From positions 2,542,001 to 2,606,000 of the forward strand of contig AP026123.1 in assembly GCA_030295235.1 (NCBI GenBank): a DNA stretch of 64,000 nt, in the 5' to 3' direction. Every line of letters begins with the position of its first letter. Position 1 is the stretch's first letter. A program made the translations under genes and the position numbers. The notes under the pieces were generated by a model. It was not told the origin of the DNA, searched no databases, and saw nothing but the letters and a program-made list of their open reading frames with translations. The DNA comes from Fistulifera solaris (Eukaryota; Bacillariophyta; Bacillariophyceae; Naviculales; Stauroneidaceae). Below, piece by piece: positions 44,051-55,188 of the stretch.

Positions 44051-47000
44051 CTAATTAGTTTCGACAACGGTGACGCTTCCAGTGTGGCTGTTCGATTTCA
44101 GCACTAAAGGATAGGACGCAAGCTGATCAGTCTTCGCCTTAGCCCCCATTTCTCATACACTCTGCGTGCCGTTAGGAGCGTATCGATGGCCTCGTCGCCT
44201 CTATCACATTCTCTCAGCAATTTACTTTTGTGCTCGGCAATAAGGGCTTGATGCAAGAGAGAATTACCTCGGTCGCTGCAAAGAGATGCCCCATCAAAAG
44301 CTGCTAGCGCTCGTTCCTTCTTCGCCTCAACGACGAACAGAAGCGCTTTTAAGAAATGCACTTGGTGACCGTGGTCTTCCGGAACCATTTCCGCTCTTTT
44401 CCGTACGAGCTTGAGACATCTCTTCGCTTGCCTTATCCTCCGCCATCTTCCTGCCGGTGAACCGTGAGCTAAGATCAGTTTACTCGCCCCACCAAAGAAT
44501 AGCACACAACATCTCGAGAACTTTGATTGAACAGAAGGGAATGACTGATAGAAATCGAAAATACGCTCCGCGCGTGCGTAGTCGTTCATCGTGAAAGCGA
44601 CAATGATGCCACACATACATAACACGCTCTGTGCGGCTCGATTTCCCTGTCGTTCTGCGAGCTCTTCGGTTTCCTTTTGGTTGAGGAATGATCCCGTCAA
44701 TTCCACAGGGTCCGCTGTTCGACCAAGAAGATTTTCCATGGCTTGCAAAACGATATTGAAAAGAATCAGCATATTGTCATGTCGAAAAGAATTGAATACT
44801 TTACGGTATTCCTCTCCAAGCTGCACCAATTCACTGATAGATTCAGAACCCAGAAAACGAAAAAGTGTGGCGAGATAAATCGACCCTGTGGAACTAGTTG
44901 TATCACCACTAGCCAGTCCAGCTCTGTAACCTTCCATAAGAGGTTCGACGACCGTCCGAACAGACATTGTCTCTGTAAATGTCAAACCATATACCAGGGT
45001 GTAAACCCGGCTTACCCACGCCTTGGCATCAAGCTTCCGTATGATATCCAACGTGAGTTGACCGTACTGCTGTGCGAGTTCGGTATTTGACATCATAGCC
45101 ATTATCACGGAAAACATAGCAAACGCACTGACACTTTCTTCGTTCATACCAAAATCCAGTGTCAATCGGATCATAGCCATCGATAACGGTACTTGATACG
45201 GTGACCTGGAAAGAAATGCACTAGTGAACGTCTTGTCAAGAATTTCCATGGCGGCCTGCGTCTCGCGGCATGTCATGACAGGTAACGAGAGAATATCAGA
45301 TGGCTGAAGCTTCTTCAGTTTGCGTTTCGTTCTCAAAACTTCAACAGCAATCTGCAGCTTGCCGGCTCTTTTCGGAATGGGTATTTTGAGTTGTCTCAGC
45401 AGGTGCAATCCTAACTGAACGGATTCCTCAAAACGTAATTGGGAGGAGTATGAGCTGATAGTCACCGTATGCGCTAACACGGAATCAAAGAAGGACCTAG
45501 CGTTCTCGATAACCTCGCTGGCAAGTCTCTCGGCGTTGTCACAATTCCCTAGGACGTGCTCAACCTCGGCTGACGCCGTGAATATACTGAGGGAAAGGTC
45601 ATATTGATCTCTCCAATGTCGTGGCGGAAGCAATGCCCGAGCAACTTGAAATTTGTTAACGGCTGCAGTAAAGCAAGATGACCTTAACAGACTTTTCGCT
45701 GCGAAATAGAACAGCTCGGCGTATTTCACTCTCTCCGATTCATCGCTTACGAGTTGCAAGCTCTGGCTTAGCAGATGTGCCAAGAGAATGGAATTCTCTT
45801 CCAGGGCACTTGTTCCACCTAGCTTGTCCACAAGAGTTCGAGCTGAATCAAGGAAGAATTTAGGTTTTTCCATCTCAGGAAGAAGGTCATAACACGCTTG
45901 CTGAACTTTATCATGACGGAATTCAAAGTAGGCAGTCTGATTTTGTTGCCTGACAAGCCTCGACGATTTATTTATTTCAATTGAGTTCAAGAAATGCTGC
46001 TCATCTTGATTTAAGGCTAAAGACACGAGTCTTGAGTCGAATCTTGTTCCCATGAAGGATGCAAGGGCAAGCGATCTCTGCGTCTCGATGGAAAGCTCCC
46101 GCAATTTCAACGTAATAACATCGGTGATGGCTCCTCCCGAAAGTGGATTGCGAAACGAATTTAGTATCTCCAAATCACAACGTAGATGCCCGCCCTTCTC
46201 AGAAACAGCCCCCATGGATTTTAGAGTGCGAAACAGTTCCAGAGTGTAAAACAAATTTCCTTGAGTTTGTTGATGCAAAATCTCGGAGAACTTTTGGCAT
46301 TGCGACGTTGCTAACCCCGACGACTTTGAAATAAGTTCACATACCTCAGAAATGTTCAGCTCACGTAAGTGAAGATCTTCAATACGAAGTCCTTCAGTTT
46401 CCAGCTGACGTAAAGAGACGGATAGATCAGAATCCACCGACACCTCGTCGCTACGACAAGCTGCGATGATTTGTAGCCCAGGAATTTGTTTCCTTAGTAT
46501 CGCCGACAGCATGTCCAAAGATTCGGGCTCCGCCCATTGTAGGTCATCCAAAAGCAAAAGGACCGACTGCTCTGTTTCACGACAAACTGATTCGAGAAAG
46601 CATGTCACTATGTGCCGTAGGCGAACTATTCGCTCTATACCCTGATAGGTAGCCTTGTTCTGAACGTCTTGTTTCGGTAGTATTTTCGATAAAGCAGGTA
46701 TCGCTGCGGCTAAAAGACCGATTTCTCCATTGACAGCTTCCGGTAAAGTCTCTCGCAGCCTCTGAAGTTGCTCTGCATCCAGTTTCGTCAGCAATTGCTC
46801 CGTTAGGTCTGAAAGCGCAGCACTAAAAGGCAAATACGTTGCGGGGCACATTTGATCGAACTTTCCGCTACAAAAATAATCAAATTGTTCGCCGTACTGA
46901 AGAGCCAAATAAGTCTTGCCCGATCCGCTAGGACCTGTTATAAGGATAAGCGACGGCTTGGAACTGATGAGTTCCTGAAGTTCTTGTTCTTCGCGACGGC

Positions 47001-47154
47001 GCCATTTCCACGGCGCTTTCCCTGGAAGGAAGTGGGTCAGTTGCTGCGCTTGCATGTCGTCGAAAGAGGTAGTCTTTAGGGTAGTCACCGCAGATCGAAG
47101 CAGAGGCTCTGCTGCTTCCCCTTGGAAAGACGAATCACAGACGGAACTTGTCAT
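44051..47154 (-). CDS. AAA/STAND ATPase with COG3899-type helical domain, copy 2
   Basis: A frame of 1,063 codons is open from 47295, but the start that aligns with copy 1 is ATG 47154 (MTSSVCDSSFQGEAAEPLLRS). Walker A GPSGSGKTY, Walker B VLLLLDDLQWAEPES and CRSDEV are present, followed by about 700 residues of TPR-like helices. Copy 1 is roughly 80% identical by eye. The direct frame ends at 44104, but one more C at CCCCC 44143-44147 gives AKAKTDQLASYPLVLKSNSH and a stop at 44051, matching the end of copy 1 (KSNSHTGSVSI). Such ATPases are signal-transduction NTPases in bacteria; the diatom role is unknown and a bacterial origin is plausible. Confidence 0.85.
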
Positions 47155-47751
47155 CGTATTGACTATGTCCGATTTTAACTTTTCGGAAAAGAACAAATGC
47201 AAGGAATCAAAAGGAAAGAGAGCGTCGTGCTGTATAAGGTTTATAGCGAGGCCAAGCAGTTCAAAGACAGCTCGTGCGAAAAACGAAGAATACATCGGCC
47301 TTTGTCGCCTTGGTTAGTGGTGCGAAATTCGTTCGATATCACTATGAATCAATCTGTAAACTAATTCGCTGATCGACAAGAAATCTTACGCATGGACTAC
47401 GTGAACGTGATGTCTTGTATGACCGATGACAACGTCACTGTTGGTACCACGTGTTACTATAAGATGATGTGTGGCAATTGAGAGCCGGCTGGCGGACATG
47501 TGACATTGCTTACTACTGCTTCTTAGAGACATGGGGTCTCACTGGTAAGTTGTGAAATGTCTTGTTGACGAAGAAGCGCAGTAACAATCAAGCCTACAAT
47601 GTTTTCTATACAAAGTGTACCGTATAGTATACCGCTGCGACTGATGAAAGCGGCGAAGAGACGAAAACGAGAAGCGACGACAGCACAAAAGCAAGGCACA
47701 ATGAACTCACAACACCGCATCATGATAACTAAAATACATTGATAAATAGTT
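47155..47751. other. divergent intergenic, no gene seen
   Basis: 5' flanks of STAND copy 2 (minus) and of the orphan gene at 47752 (plus). Nothing distinctive. Confidence 0.45.
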
Positions 47752-48453
47752 ATGAAAGCAACAGTTAGGCCATTTCTCATTTCGATACCATTTATTGATG
47801 TGTCAGCCTTACTTATAAGTGATCTCGCGACCCCTTGCTTACTTATCGATGTTGGCTTCCTTCAGAAACAACAAGCGTCGGAAATTGAACCATTTCCTCT
47901 TCCCCGATTGCAAGTCGGTTCATATTCACTTGATCCCAAAGTGTTACAATGTTCAGATCGGTACACCGAGGGAACAGAATTCCTAGCAAAACATGATGCC
48001 TTGACACCGGGCGTATGCTATCTTCACACGAGCGTTGTGGTACCAACCAATGAAGAAATAAGCGACACTCGGAATTTAGCAGAACTGGATCTACCGGCGA
48101 ATTCTTCATGCAAGGCGCATTTAGTGTTAGGATTGAATAATCATCACGTGATATCGTACTACTGGGCTAGATCTGCCGGCGCGGGAAGTTCCATGGAGGC
48201 ACCCGGCATCGAGCTCGTCTCGAACAAGTTGCGATGGCTCTCTGACGATTGGAAGGAATGTAATTCAAATGATGGCAAGCGCAGCGAGTGGGTCGCCTTC
48301 TTGAGACCCAAAGACACGGTACAGCTTCTACCAGACGAAGATTGGCGATCATGGGAGCTGCCAGTCTGGGGAGTGAGTTCTCGTGGGCGACCGCTGGGAA
48401 GTGAACCGGCTGTAATTTGCGAATGGAATACAATAATCGACTTGACAGAGTAA
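47752..48453 (+). CDS. unrecognised 233-residue protein
   Basis: A complete frame with ATG at 47752 and TAA at 48453. Composition looks like a folded soluble protein: PFIDVSALLISDLATPCLLIDVGFLQKQ at the start, then YTEGTEFLAKHDALTPGVCYLHTSVVVP, HLVLGLNNHHVISYYWARSAG and VWGVSSRGRPLGSEPAVICEW. The phrase DLATPCLLIDVGFL resembles the opening of PLP-dependent D-threonine-aldolase-like proteins, but the lysine motif and the barrel do not follow, so I do not assign the family. No signal peptide. Not obviously related to the neighbouring ATPases. Confidence 0.6.
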   Translation: MKATVRPFLISIPFIDVSALLISDLATPCLLIDVGFLQKQQASEIEPFPLPRLQVGSYSLDPKVLQCSDRYTEGTEFLAKHDALTPGVCYLHTSVVVPTNEEISDTRNLAELDLPANSSCKAHLVLGLNNHHVISYYWARSAGAGSSMEAPGIELVSNKLRWLSDDWKECNSNDGKRSEWVAFLRPKDTVQLLPDEDWRSWELPVWGVSSRGRPLGSEPAVICEWNTIIDLTE

Positions 48454-50320
48454 TTGGCCGATACTACATGCGCCTTGCGCTTTCGATAACAGTCGAAGAG
48501 TTCTACTTAGAGTCGTTCACACAAAACAAAGAGACCGATTATAGGAAATGAACTATCAGCTTGCTATCTTAAGCCAACATCTGAAGAGACTCATATATAA
48601 ACATATGGCAATCTTCTTTAATGAATTATGACGTTTTTATCGAAATGGCTCTTGGAGAAGTGAGCAGTCCATGGGTGAAGCAGTCGCCGTGGCATGTGTT
48701 GCTTTGAGAAGTTCCTCGACATGAGTAAATCCTATTAGCTTTGTATCTCCTTTTCATGAAAAGCAGCTGGAGACAGGGGGGCACTGCTTTTTCTCAGCGA
48801 CGCCCTAGAGCGAAGGTTTCAGTCAATTCGTCCCTTCATTTCGACTAAGAGAGCAAAGCGCCAGGGACTCCCATACCAAGCTGATAAGTAAAGTGGAAAG
48901 CAACAATCAATTTTTGAAAAAATTCTTGGCCTTTTGAAATGAAGGCCCATTTTAAATTTACTTAGAATGACGGAATTGTCAAGTGTCAAGCATTCGTACG
49001 CAAGCTGGTACGCATACATAGAAGACAAAACGTGGAACATAACTTTTTCAAAGTAGTTAGGTTTAATCTTGCATAACAAGAAATGGCTATCGAACCAGTT
49101 CCCAGTTCCCACTTTTCGTCTCCTTTCTTGCTTTCTAAATCCTGTCGTCATTTTCTATACTGTACTCTCTACCTTTTCCCTCGCTTTACACAAAAGTGAT
49201 GAGAAAGCTAGAATCCTAGATCCTAGCGAATGCTCCTGACTACTACTTATTATATTACCTTGAGATCTGGGTGTTGATGAGTCAGGTGTGAGTAAAATGG
49301 CGGCGTTTTGTTAGTCAAAACTAAAATCCTAGCGAATGCTAGACTACTTATTACTTTACCTTAGGATCTGGGAGTTGGTGAGTCAGGTGTGAGTAAACTG
49401 GCGGAGTTTTTGTTAGTCAGTCGTTTATTAATTTTGGTGGTAGTTGCTTAAGCCCTACGCAACACAATAGCGGATAAAATGACGATTCCGATCTTCCAGT
49501 TAGGTGTTACAGTTACAGTAGGTATCTTGGTGTCTGTAAATAATTTTAGAAATTCGATTTCCCCGTACTTTACTCTATTGCCTGGCAACTGTGAAGTGTC
49601 AGCTCCAAGATCGCCGCTCGCCGCACTCCGGTCAACAAATACGTATAAAGTTTGTCGGGCGAAATTTTTTTATTATAAAAGATATCTATCGTTCCAAATT
49701 CTACATGCCAAATGCAAGTTGTGGTCTACAGGACAAAAGGCAAAAGACTAAAAGCCTAAAGATCCCCCAGACTGTTGACTCTTGACTCTTGACTCTTGCG
49801 TCGTGTAGATTGTTGGAAATTAGCAATTCACCATTCACCTTAAATTTCGGCAAGCGCTTTATTCACTTGTTAAAGCATACGGAGTATGTTTTGGCTCTGG
49901 CTGCTATAGTAGGGCTCCAAGGTAGACTTAGAGACCCTGTCCGATCATAGTACAAATCTAATACTAATTTCAACAAAATTTCTGACAGCAACTTGAAAAA
50001 CAGAACATGAGAAATGAGAACTCGAGCGAACGAACAACGAACACATAATAGCCTCCAACAACTTTATCATCGGACCTTTACATTATTTGCGCAAGATTAG
50101 CAGTTCGTGATCAGTCAATCAGTCAAACGCGAAACCCACTTGGCAACAACCCGCGTGTCTTTTGTCCATGTCCAGAACTCCCTCAACTCCTCCTCCTGGG
50201 CAGAGAGTTATAATTTTGATTTTGAGACCTTCAAGAATGTTGGGGTGCCAAGTGACAACTCAAACCATTTCCTATCACAAAAGGCATTTGGACGGCCCCG
50301 CGATACAAGTTTGGAGGACC
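48454..50320. other. gene-poor stretch, 106-bp tandem duplication
   Basis: 1.9 kb with no supportable gene. It holds a tandem duplication at about 49215-49428, GACTCTT units at 49775-49798, and the 5' flank of the HSF gene. Confidence 0.5.
49215..49428. repeat. 106-bp tandem duplication
   Basis: ATCCTAGCGAATGCT...GACTACTTATTA...ACCTT(G/A)(A/G)GATCTGGG...GAGTCAGGTGTGAGTAAA...TGGCGG...TTTTGTTAGTCA occurs twice, the shared TCCTAGCGAA starting at 49221 and 49327. The copies differ at several positions, so this duplication is older than the one at 7.5 kb. Confidence 0.85.
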
Positions 50321-51283
50321 ATGACGGATAACAGAGCAGCTGAAAGCCCCAAAGAGAAAAATTTTGACGAAAGCGGCGGCAAGAGCTTTGTCCAAAAACT
50401 CTACACCATTTTGCAAGATCCTGGTAATGAAGAGAGCGATTCTCGCTCTCTTTGGTGGACGCCCGATGGGAAAGGTATCCTTGTCTCTCCAAAGAAGTTC
50501 GAAGAAAACGAATCGAAGAAATACTTCCAGGGTACACGGTATTTCGGTTTTTCTCGACGCTTGATGAGAAACTACTTTGATCGAGTCAGCGACTCCGAAA
50601 CCCAGGGTATGCATGAATATCGACACCGAGACGGTCTTTTCCAAAGAGACCATCCACATCTGCTCAATAAAATAAAGTTCAACAACAAGCGTCCTTATCG
50701 CAAGGAAGCTGAGAGTGACTCTCCCTCGGCAAAGCCTCCAGCTCGAGCATTGAAGGCATCCCCTCCTCAGCAGGCCGCTATCGCTCAACCCACGGAGCCG
50801 GAAATAGAAAGCAGCGCTGTGTCAACTCCCTCAAGAGCATCACTGCTATCGCTCCCTTTCGCGTCGGACCTGCCTTCCTTTCAAGCAAGATCCAGCACTC
50901 CGTCACATATTTCGCAGCAACTCATAAACTTATCGCAGTCTTCCTTTCTACAGCACCAAGCTTTGCGACAGGCTGAGGAAGAAAGACGCGAGCTACTCAA
51001 TGCCCTCGAGTCTCAGAGAAACATCATGAATGCCGGCCAGTCTTTGGACCGGTTCGTCCTGTACCAGTTGCTACAAGAAGAGGCACAGCAGCAGCGCCTT
51101 CAGAACTCGCTTCTTCAAATTGCTCCGCAGCTAACCTTGTCTATGAATCGAAGTGCTCGTCCATCTGTCAATCTTGCTCCAGTAGCGGCGCAATTGAGCG
51201 AGCAAAGTCAAACCAGCACGGAAGATGAGGCATTGGCTCGTTACATTCGTGAACTTTTGCGATTTCGACGCGGCGGGCCGTAG
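50321..51283 (+). CDS. heat-shock-factor (HSF) type transcription factor
   Basis: ATG 50321 (MTDNRAAESP); the open frame extends upstream to about 50168, but that part is not protein-like. Residues about 20-118 form an HSF DNA-binding domain: SFVQKLYTILQDP, SLWWTPDGKGILV, KKFEENESKKYFQGTRYFGF, the recognition helix SRRLMRNYFDRV, and the basic end NKIKFNNKRPYRKEA. A Pro/Ser linker and a Gln-rich helical region (QHQALRQAEEERRELLNALESQ) follow, perhaps for oligomerisation or activation. Diatom genomes carry a much expanded HSF family; most members are not stress-specific. Target genes cannot be inferred. No intron or frame break. Confidence 0.92.
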   Translation: MTDNRAAESPKEKNFDESGGKSFVQKLYTILQDPGNEESDSRSLWWTPDGKGILVSPKKFEENESKKYFQGTRYFGFSRRLMRNYFDRVSDSETQGMHEYRHRDGLFQRDHPHLLNKIKFNNKRPYRKEAESDSPSAKPPARALKASPPQQAAIAQPTEPEIESSAVSTPSRASLLSLPFASDLPSFQARSSTPSHISQQLINLSQSSFLQHQALRQAEEERRELLNALESQRNIMNAGQSLDRFVLYQLLQEEAQQQRLQNSLLQIAPQLTLSMNRSARPSVNLAPVAAQLSEQSQTSTEDEALARYIRELLRFRRGGP

Positions 51284-51713
51284 AAATGATACTTTGAAAC
51301 AATTTTTAAATTTAGATTAAGTTATTATTAGCCAATTTTGAATAGCATTTGTAGTCCTCTCTTTATACCAGGTAGGAAGGGAAAAAGCAACAGTGATGGC
51401 GTTCGACCATCTGTGACTCATGACTTAAGTCCAGTCGTGATGAAACAGGATGCACACATTTTATTGGACAATGGTGAAAGTCTTCATGGCGGATAGCTCG
51501 ATGTAGAAAACTACCAGTATACAAGTAGCGCATAGTCGTTTTTCTCTTGCAGTATGACTCAGAGCTATAGAAGTACAGCGACTTTGTTGTGTTCATCGAT
51601 GTTGCCGTCGATTTCTTGAGGACGTAAAATAAAGAATTCACGTGCGCGCAATTACGCCGATCGAAGAGAGTAAGCATAGGAAATTCTTGTCATTTATGTT
51701 CTACTTTCACAAC
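51284..51713. other. intergenic with a partial dispersed repeat
   Basis: Between convergent genes; partial inverted repeat at 51415-51440. No gene seen. Confidence 0.5.
51415..51440 (-). repeat. partial dispersed hairpin repeat, inverted
   Basis: GACTCATGACTTAAGTCCAG followed by TCGTGA; only the hairpin remains. Confidence 0.55.
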
Positions 51714-52799
51714 TTATCTTATATTTGTTGCGCTTGATAATGGTTTGGTGTTACTGTTGCTTTCCGCCCACTTTTTCAAATCCTGAATCCACCACGCCAT
51801 GACGAGAGGCGTAACTACCACGCCCATAAAAGCCGCAGTACTGAGAGCAATGGTGGTCGATGAGGAACCTGCACTCCCTGTCGACGTTTGGTGACCCAAC
51901 CACGTCCACAACACCGTAAAGGTTCCGCCATGAATCAACGTAGCCGCAGCAAACATCCACCATTGTATGACAGGCAACAAACTGGAGCCAAAGTTTTTAA
52001 TCATTTCCGGAAAGCAGCTAAATTTCATGAGAAAAGCAGTCAAGAGCGGAGAATGTGGATGCAGCGTGGTTGTTTTTGATTTGAAGGGAGAATGCGAGCT
52101 TGTCGTGACAATGGACGGAGCCGACCCAGACGAAGACGCCCGATTGATGAGCTGGAAAATCTCATTATGCTGCAGTTGTGTGGCGACGTGTTGATACAAC
52201 CAACATCGCCCGATACCGAATGCCAACATTGCCCCCGTAAACTTTCCCAGCAAACTAGCACCGACAGCTTTCCAGCCCAACACCATCCCTGCCGCAGTTT
52301 CCACCGGAATCGTAGATAATCCACAAAATTCCCATAGCGCTAAACCGCAACTATAATAGAGCCAACCGAGTCGATTCGATTGCAATGGTTCCAGCAACTC
52401 TAAGGTGCGCTGTAAGATCAAGTCTTTGTTGATGAGAGGTAACCAGAAAGAGCGTTGTTGAAACAGTACCAGCGATAAAGCGGCTAAGCTCCCAATCGTC
52501 CAGAGAGAACGTCTCGTAGCACCTGCTTTCGTTGTACGAATGGTTGTTGTTTTTGCTGTCGTCGTCGTTGTTGTCGTTATGATGGCGTCTTTCGTCGTGG
52601 TATTGTGCGCAGCTTTCTGGCTCACCGGCGGAGCGTTTACTGCGCCTCCACGAAAGTGATACAGCGGAACGACGGAAGATCGATGCACCCGAAAGGCCTG
52701 TACGAATGGACTGCAGGAATGATATCTTCCAAGAATGAGAAAAAGACCGAGCCGCAGAATCATCATTTTTGTTGTGTGCAAAGGTATCTCTTTTGACAT
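51714..52799 (-). CDS. VTT/SNARE-associated (DedA/TMEM41-like) membrane protein with plastid-type presequence
   Basis: ATG 52799 chosen; Met at 52766 or 52763 would also serve. Residues 12-35 form a signal peptide ending FVQA-F, an ASAF-type cleavage step. A Thr-rich stretch precedes a membrane segment (LWTIGSLAALSLVLF). The core LALWEFCGLSTIPVETAAGMVLGWKAVGASLLGKFTGAMLAFGIGR fits the VTT domain, with the Pro-x-E turn and the G-x-x-x-G region before F-G-I-G-R. Further helices: FPEMIKNFGSSLLPVIQWWMF, ALSTAAFMGVVVTPLVMAWW. VTT proteins are lipid scramblases or membrane-integrity factors; a plastid-envelope role is inference. Confidence 0.8.
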   Translation of the reverse strand: MSKEIPLHTTKMMILRLGLFLILGRYHSCSPFVQAFRVHRSSVVPLYHFRGGAVNAPPVSQKAAHNTTTKDAIITTTTTTTAKTTTIRTTKAGATRRSLWTIGSLAALSLVLFQQRSFWLPLINKDLILQRTLELLEPLQSNRLGWLYYSCGLALWEFCGLSTIPVETAAGMVLGWKAVGASLLGKFTGAMLAFGIGRCWLYQHVATQLQHNEIFQLINRASSSGSAPSIVTTSSHSPFKSKTTTLHPHSPLLTAFLMKFSCFPEMIKNFGSSLLPVIQWWMFAAATLIHGGTFTVLWTWLGHQTSTGSAGSSSTTIALSTAAFMGVVVTPLVMAWWIQDLKKWAESNSNTKPLSSATNIR

Positions 52800-53810
52800 T
52801 GTTATAAAGGAAAGAGAACACACGTTTGCAACAAAAGGAATTGAAATATTCCTGAAGATTCATTCATGCTCATCATCGTCATTTCGATCATCGCATTTTG
52901 CATCGGCGGGTGAAAAAAGCCGTTGATAATTTGATCGTACCACCACTCGTGATCCATGTAAACGATGCCGTAGCGACTTTCACGCTCCGGCCGATGGGCT
53001 CTCCAAGCATCTCTGATTCATTCACTCTCATGATCGTAGACGGCTATGAACCTCCGTTATCATTATTCTGCTAACATGATTAGCTAGCTAGTCTATGCTT
53101 GTCATTCGCCTTGAAGTTACTCTGAAATTTTTACGTATCAACGGGTTTCTGGTGAACTATAGGTCTAAAATGTATATTACCTTTTTCCACGACTGCAGAT
53201 CAGTCATGAGTTGAACCGGACTACGGAGTATTATGGTTACCTAGCTAGACCCTATAACTAACTTCATTCGTCTTTTAAAAAAAAAAAGATCGACAAATCC
53301 TTGATGATTCTTTCCTGTATAGTCATTGCGGATGTTAGTCTTTCGATTATACTAAATCAAATTATCCTTTCAATGAATCATTCAAAGCACGCAGTACGGA
53401 AAAATGGGCTCGAATTCGAGAAAAAAAAATAAGAACTATTTTATTGGATGGAGAGCTAGTCGCTTTAGGGTCACCTACTGTATCCATAGGATGCCATGGC
53501 AGAATATTTTTGTTCCAGATGCTATTCATGAATCGCAAATTTGTGTAGTTTTGCATTTGACTTTTGACGAACAATGTGAACTGCCACCTGCTTCCATGAT
53601 TGGAATAGCACTTTTGCCTTTCAGGCGTCCACAAAGCTGGCTCTGCTAAATTTACAAGATACAGTACACGTCTTGTCGACCATCGCCTACCCAAGCTCCG
53701 TTGACACACTTTATCGATTTGAAGGAATCAACCCATGACTAACTTTCAAGCCAGGTGGAATATACTCTTGTCGAGCCTGTTCCTGTTTCGTCAATGCGCC
53801 ACCAGTACTG
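52800..53810. other. intergenic with one dispersed repeat
   Basis: Contains a full-length but diverged repeat copy at 53086-53213. Otherwise only short frames; no gene supported. Confidence 0.5.
53086..53213 (+). repeat. dispersed hairpin repeat, shortened copy with both ends
   Basis: Begins TTAGCTAGCTAGTCTATGCTTGTCATTCGCC, as the 4.5-kb units do (split here as TTAGCTAGCTAGTCTATGC then TTGTCATTCGCC), and ends AACTATAGGTCTAAAATGT...CACGACTGCAGATCAGTCATGAG. The middle is about 100 bp shorter. Confidence 0.7.
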
Positions 53811-55188
53811 CTACTGCTCTCCGAGTCGAACGGAGCGCAATTTGCGCTCGGAATAAAATTCGTTCAGCCGAACGAACGCTAACATCAACAACAAAAACGC
53901 GACAGCACCGAATGCCAACAGCAACCATCCCCACCATTCAATAGTTTCAATTCCCCGTGAACTCTCTTCTGTTTCAATACTCCGGGTGGGTATTGTGCTT
54001 CCGAAAGCTGATGGCGCGGAAGTTCGAATCAAAGTCGCTGATACTGTGGGTTCCAACGTTGGAGTCTTGGTTGCCGTGGTGGGTGGTGCCGTCACAGAAG
54101 GCATCATTGATATGCTTACAGAGGGACGGATGGTTGAGACACCTATAGTGGGAGCAGGAGTTGGTGGAAAAGGCATTCTAGTCGGCACCGATAGAGCGGT
54201 AGGTTCACTCGTTGTGACCGTTGGTGGCGTGGGCATCATCATAGTTGGTGAGGCTGTTGTAGATGTCGGCAGGGTCGGTGCTGGGGAGATTGTCGGCGAA
54301 GGTTCAGATCCAGTAGAAGGCTCCGCAGTCTCCACAATGCGTGTTGGATACAATGTACTTGAGGGTGGACGAGGTATAGGAGGCGGCATAGGAACATCAA
54401 TGGTATCTTCGTACAGGCTGGGCACCAGATCGAACAAGTCAGTGCCTATGTAATCCACTTTTTGAATGACGGGCGTTGTCAAATTTCCGATATTCGATTG
54501 CACTCTCGATAACACCCGCTGCGTTACAATGCGTTCATTTGATCCTACTGCATGAACACCCAAGAATCCTTGTACAACAAAGCAATCTAGATTTTGGATC
54601 GTCAGCTCGGGGTCACACGTTACTAATGGATAAAGATGAAGATTGACACGTGAGTTATCGCGAATCAAACAAATGCAGCAATTTTCACATCAATTACTTA
54701 CAGCCCGACTCGACCAGCAGATCCACAGGGTGCCAATCTATGGCTTGAATGGTCGTCAATGGAGATCCCTTCTCACAATCGAAAAAGTCTGGCAACAGAC
54801 TGGAAGTCAATTTCTCATCCATAGCAGGCAGTATCAGTACACGCAAAGCGCTCGGTCGTGTATCAGGAAGCACATGAACCTGGTAAAGAAATTCGATATG
54901 GTAAATGTCCCCTCGCTGGGTTCCATAATATCCTTCCTCGTTGAATTCGCACTCGAAAGATGGTTCTAAATGAAAATCCCTCGGATGGAAAAGGTCTTTC
55001 AAAGGATCTTGAACATTCGGCAGGACTTCATTAGGCGTTCTTTCTTGATAAGTCGAAGTATGTCGCCGTCGAAGTTTGACAAGGTCACTATCGGTGTCTT
55101 TCAACTGTTGTTCAATGATTTTGTTGGCGTTCGACGATGAGAGCGAAAGAAAAAGTAACATCAGTTGTATCCACTGACGTATTCTCAT
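53811..55188 (-). CDS. secreted type I membrane protein with Pro/Thr-rich mucin-like stalk, two exons
   Basis: Exon 1 is 55188-54702 and exon 2 54622-53811, separated by a 79-nt GTAAGT...TTAG intron (phase 1), giving 432 residues. Residues 1-21 form a signal peptide (LMLLFLSLSSSNA). The N-terminal ectodomain contains FHLEPSFECEFNEEGYYG, IYHIEFLYQVHVLP and two or more Cys (LLVESG-L-TCDPE across the splice). A stalk of about 130 residues is almost all Pro, Thr, Ser and Met. Then comes one membrane helix, WWGWLLLAFGAVAFLLLMLAFV, and a short basic tail. This is the shape of cell-surface or frustule-associated proteins. No family recognised. Confidence 0.8.

Noticed and set aside
47752-48453. D-threonine aldolase/alanine racemase-like enzyme
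   Set aside because: Only the first strand-like phrase resembles the family; the PLP-lysine motif and later strands are absent.
53986-54453. 155-codon Gly/Val-rich frame on the plus strand
   Set aside because: Antisense to the Pro/Thr-rich stalk of the surface protein; the composition is its complement.
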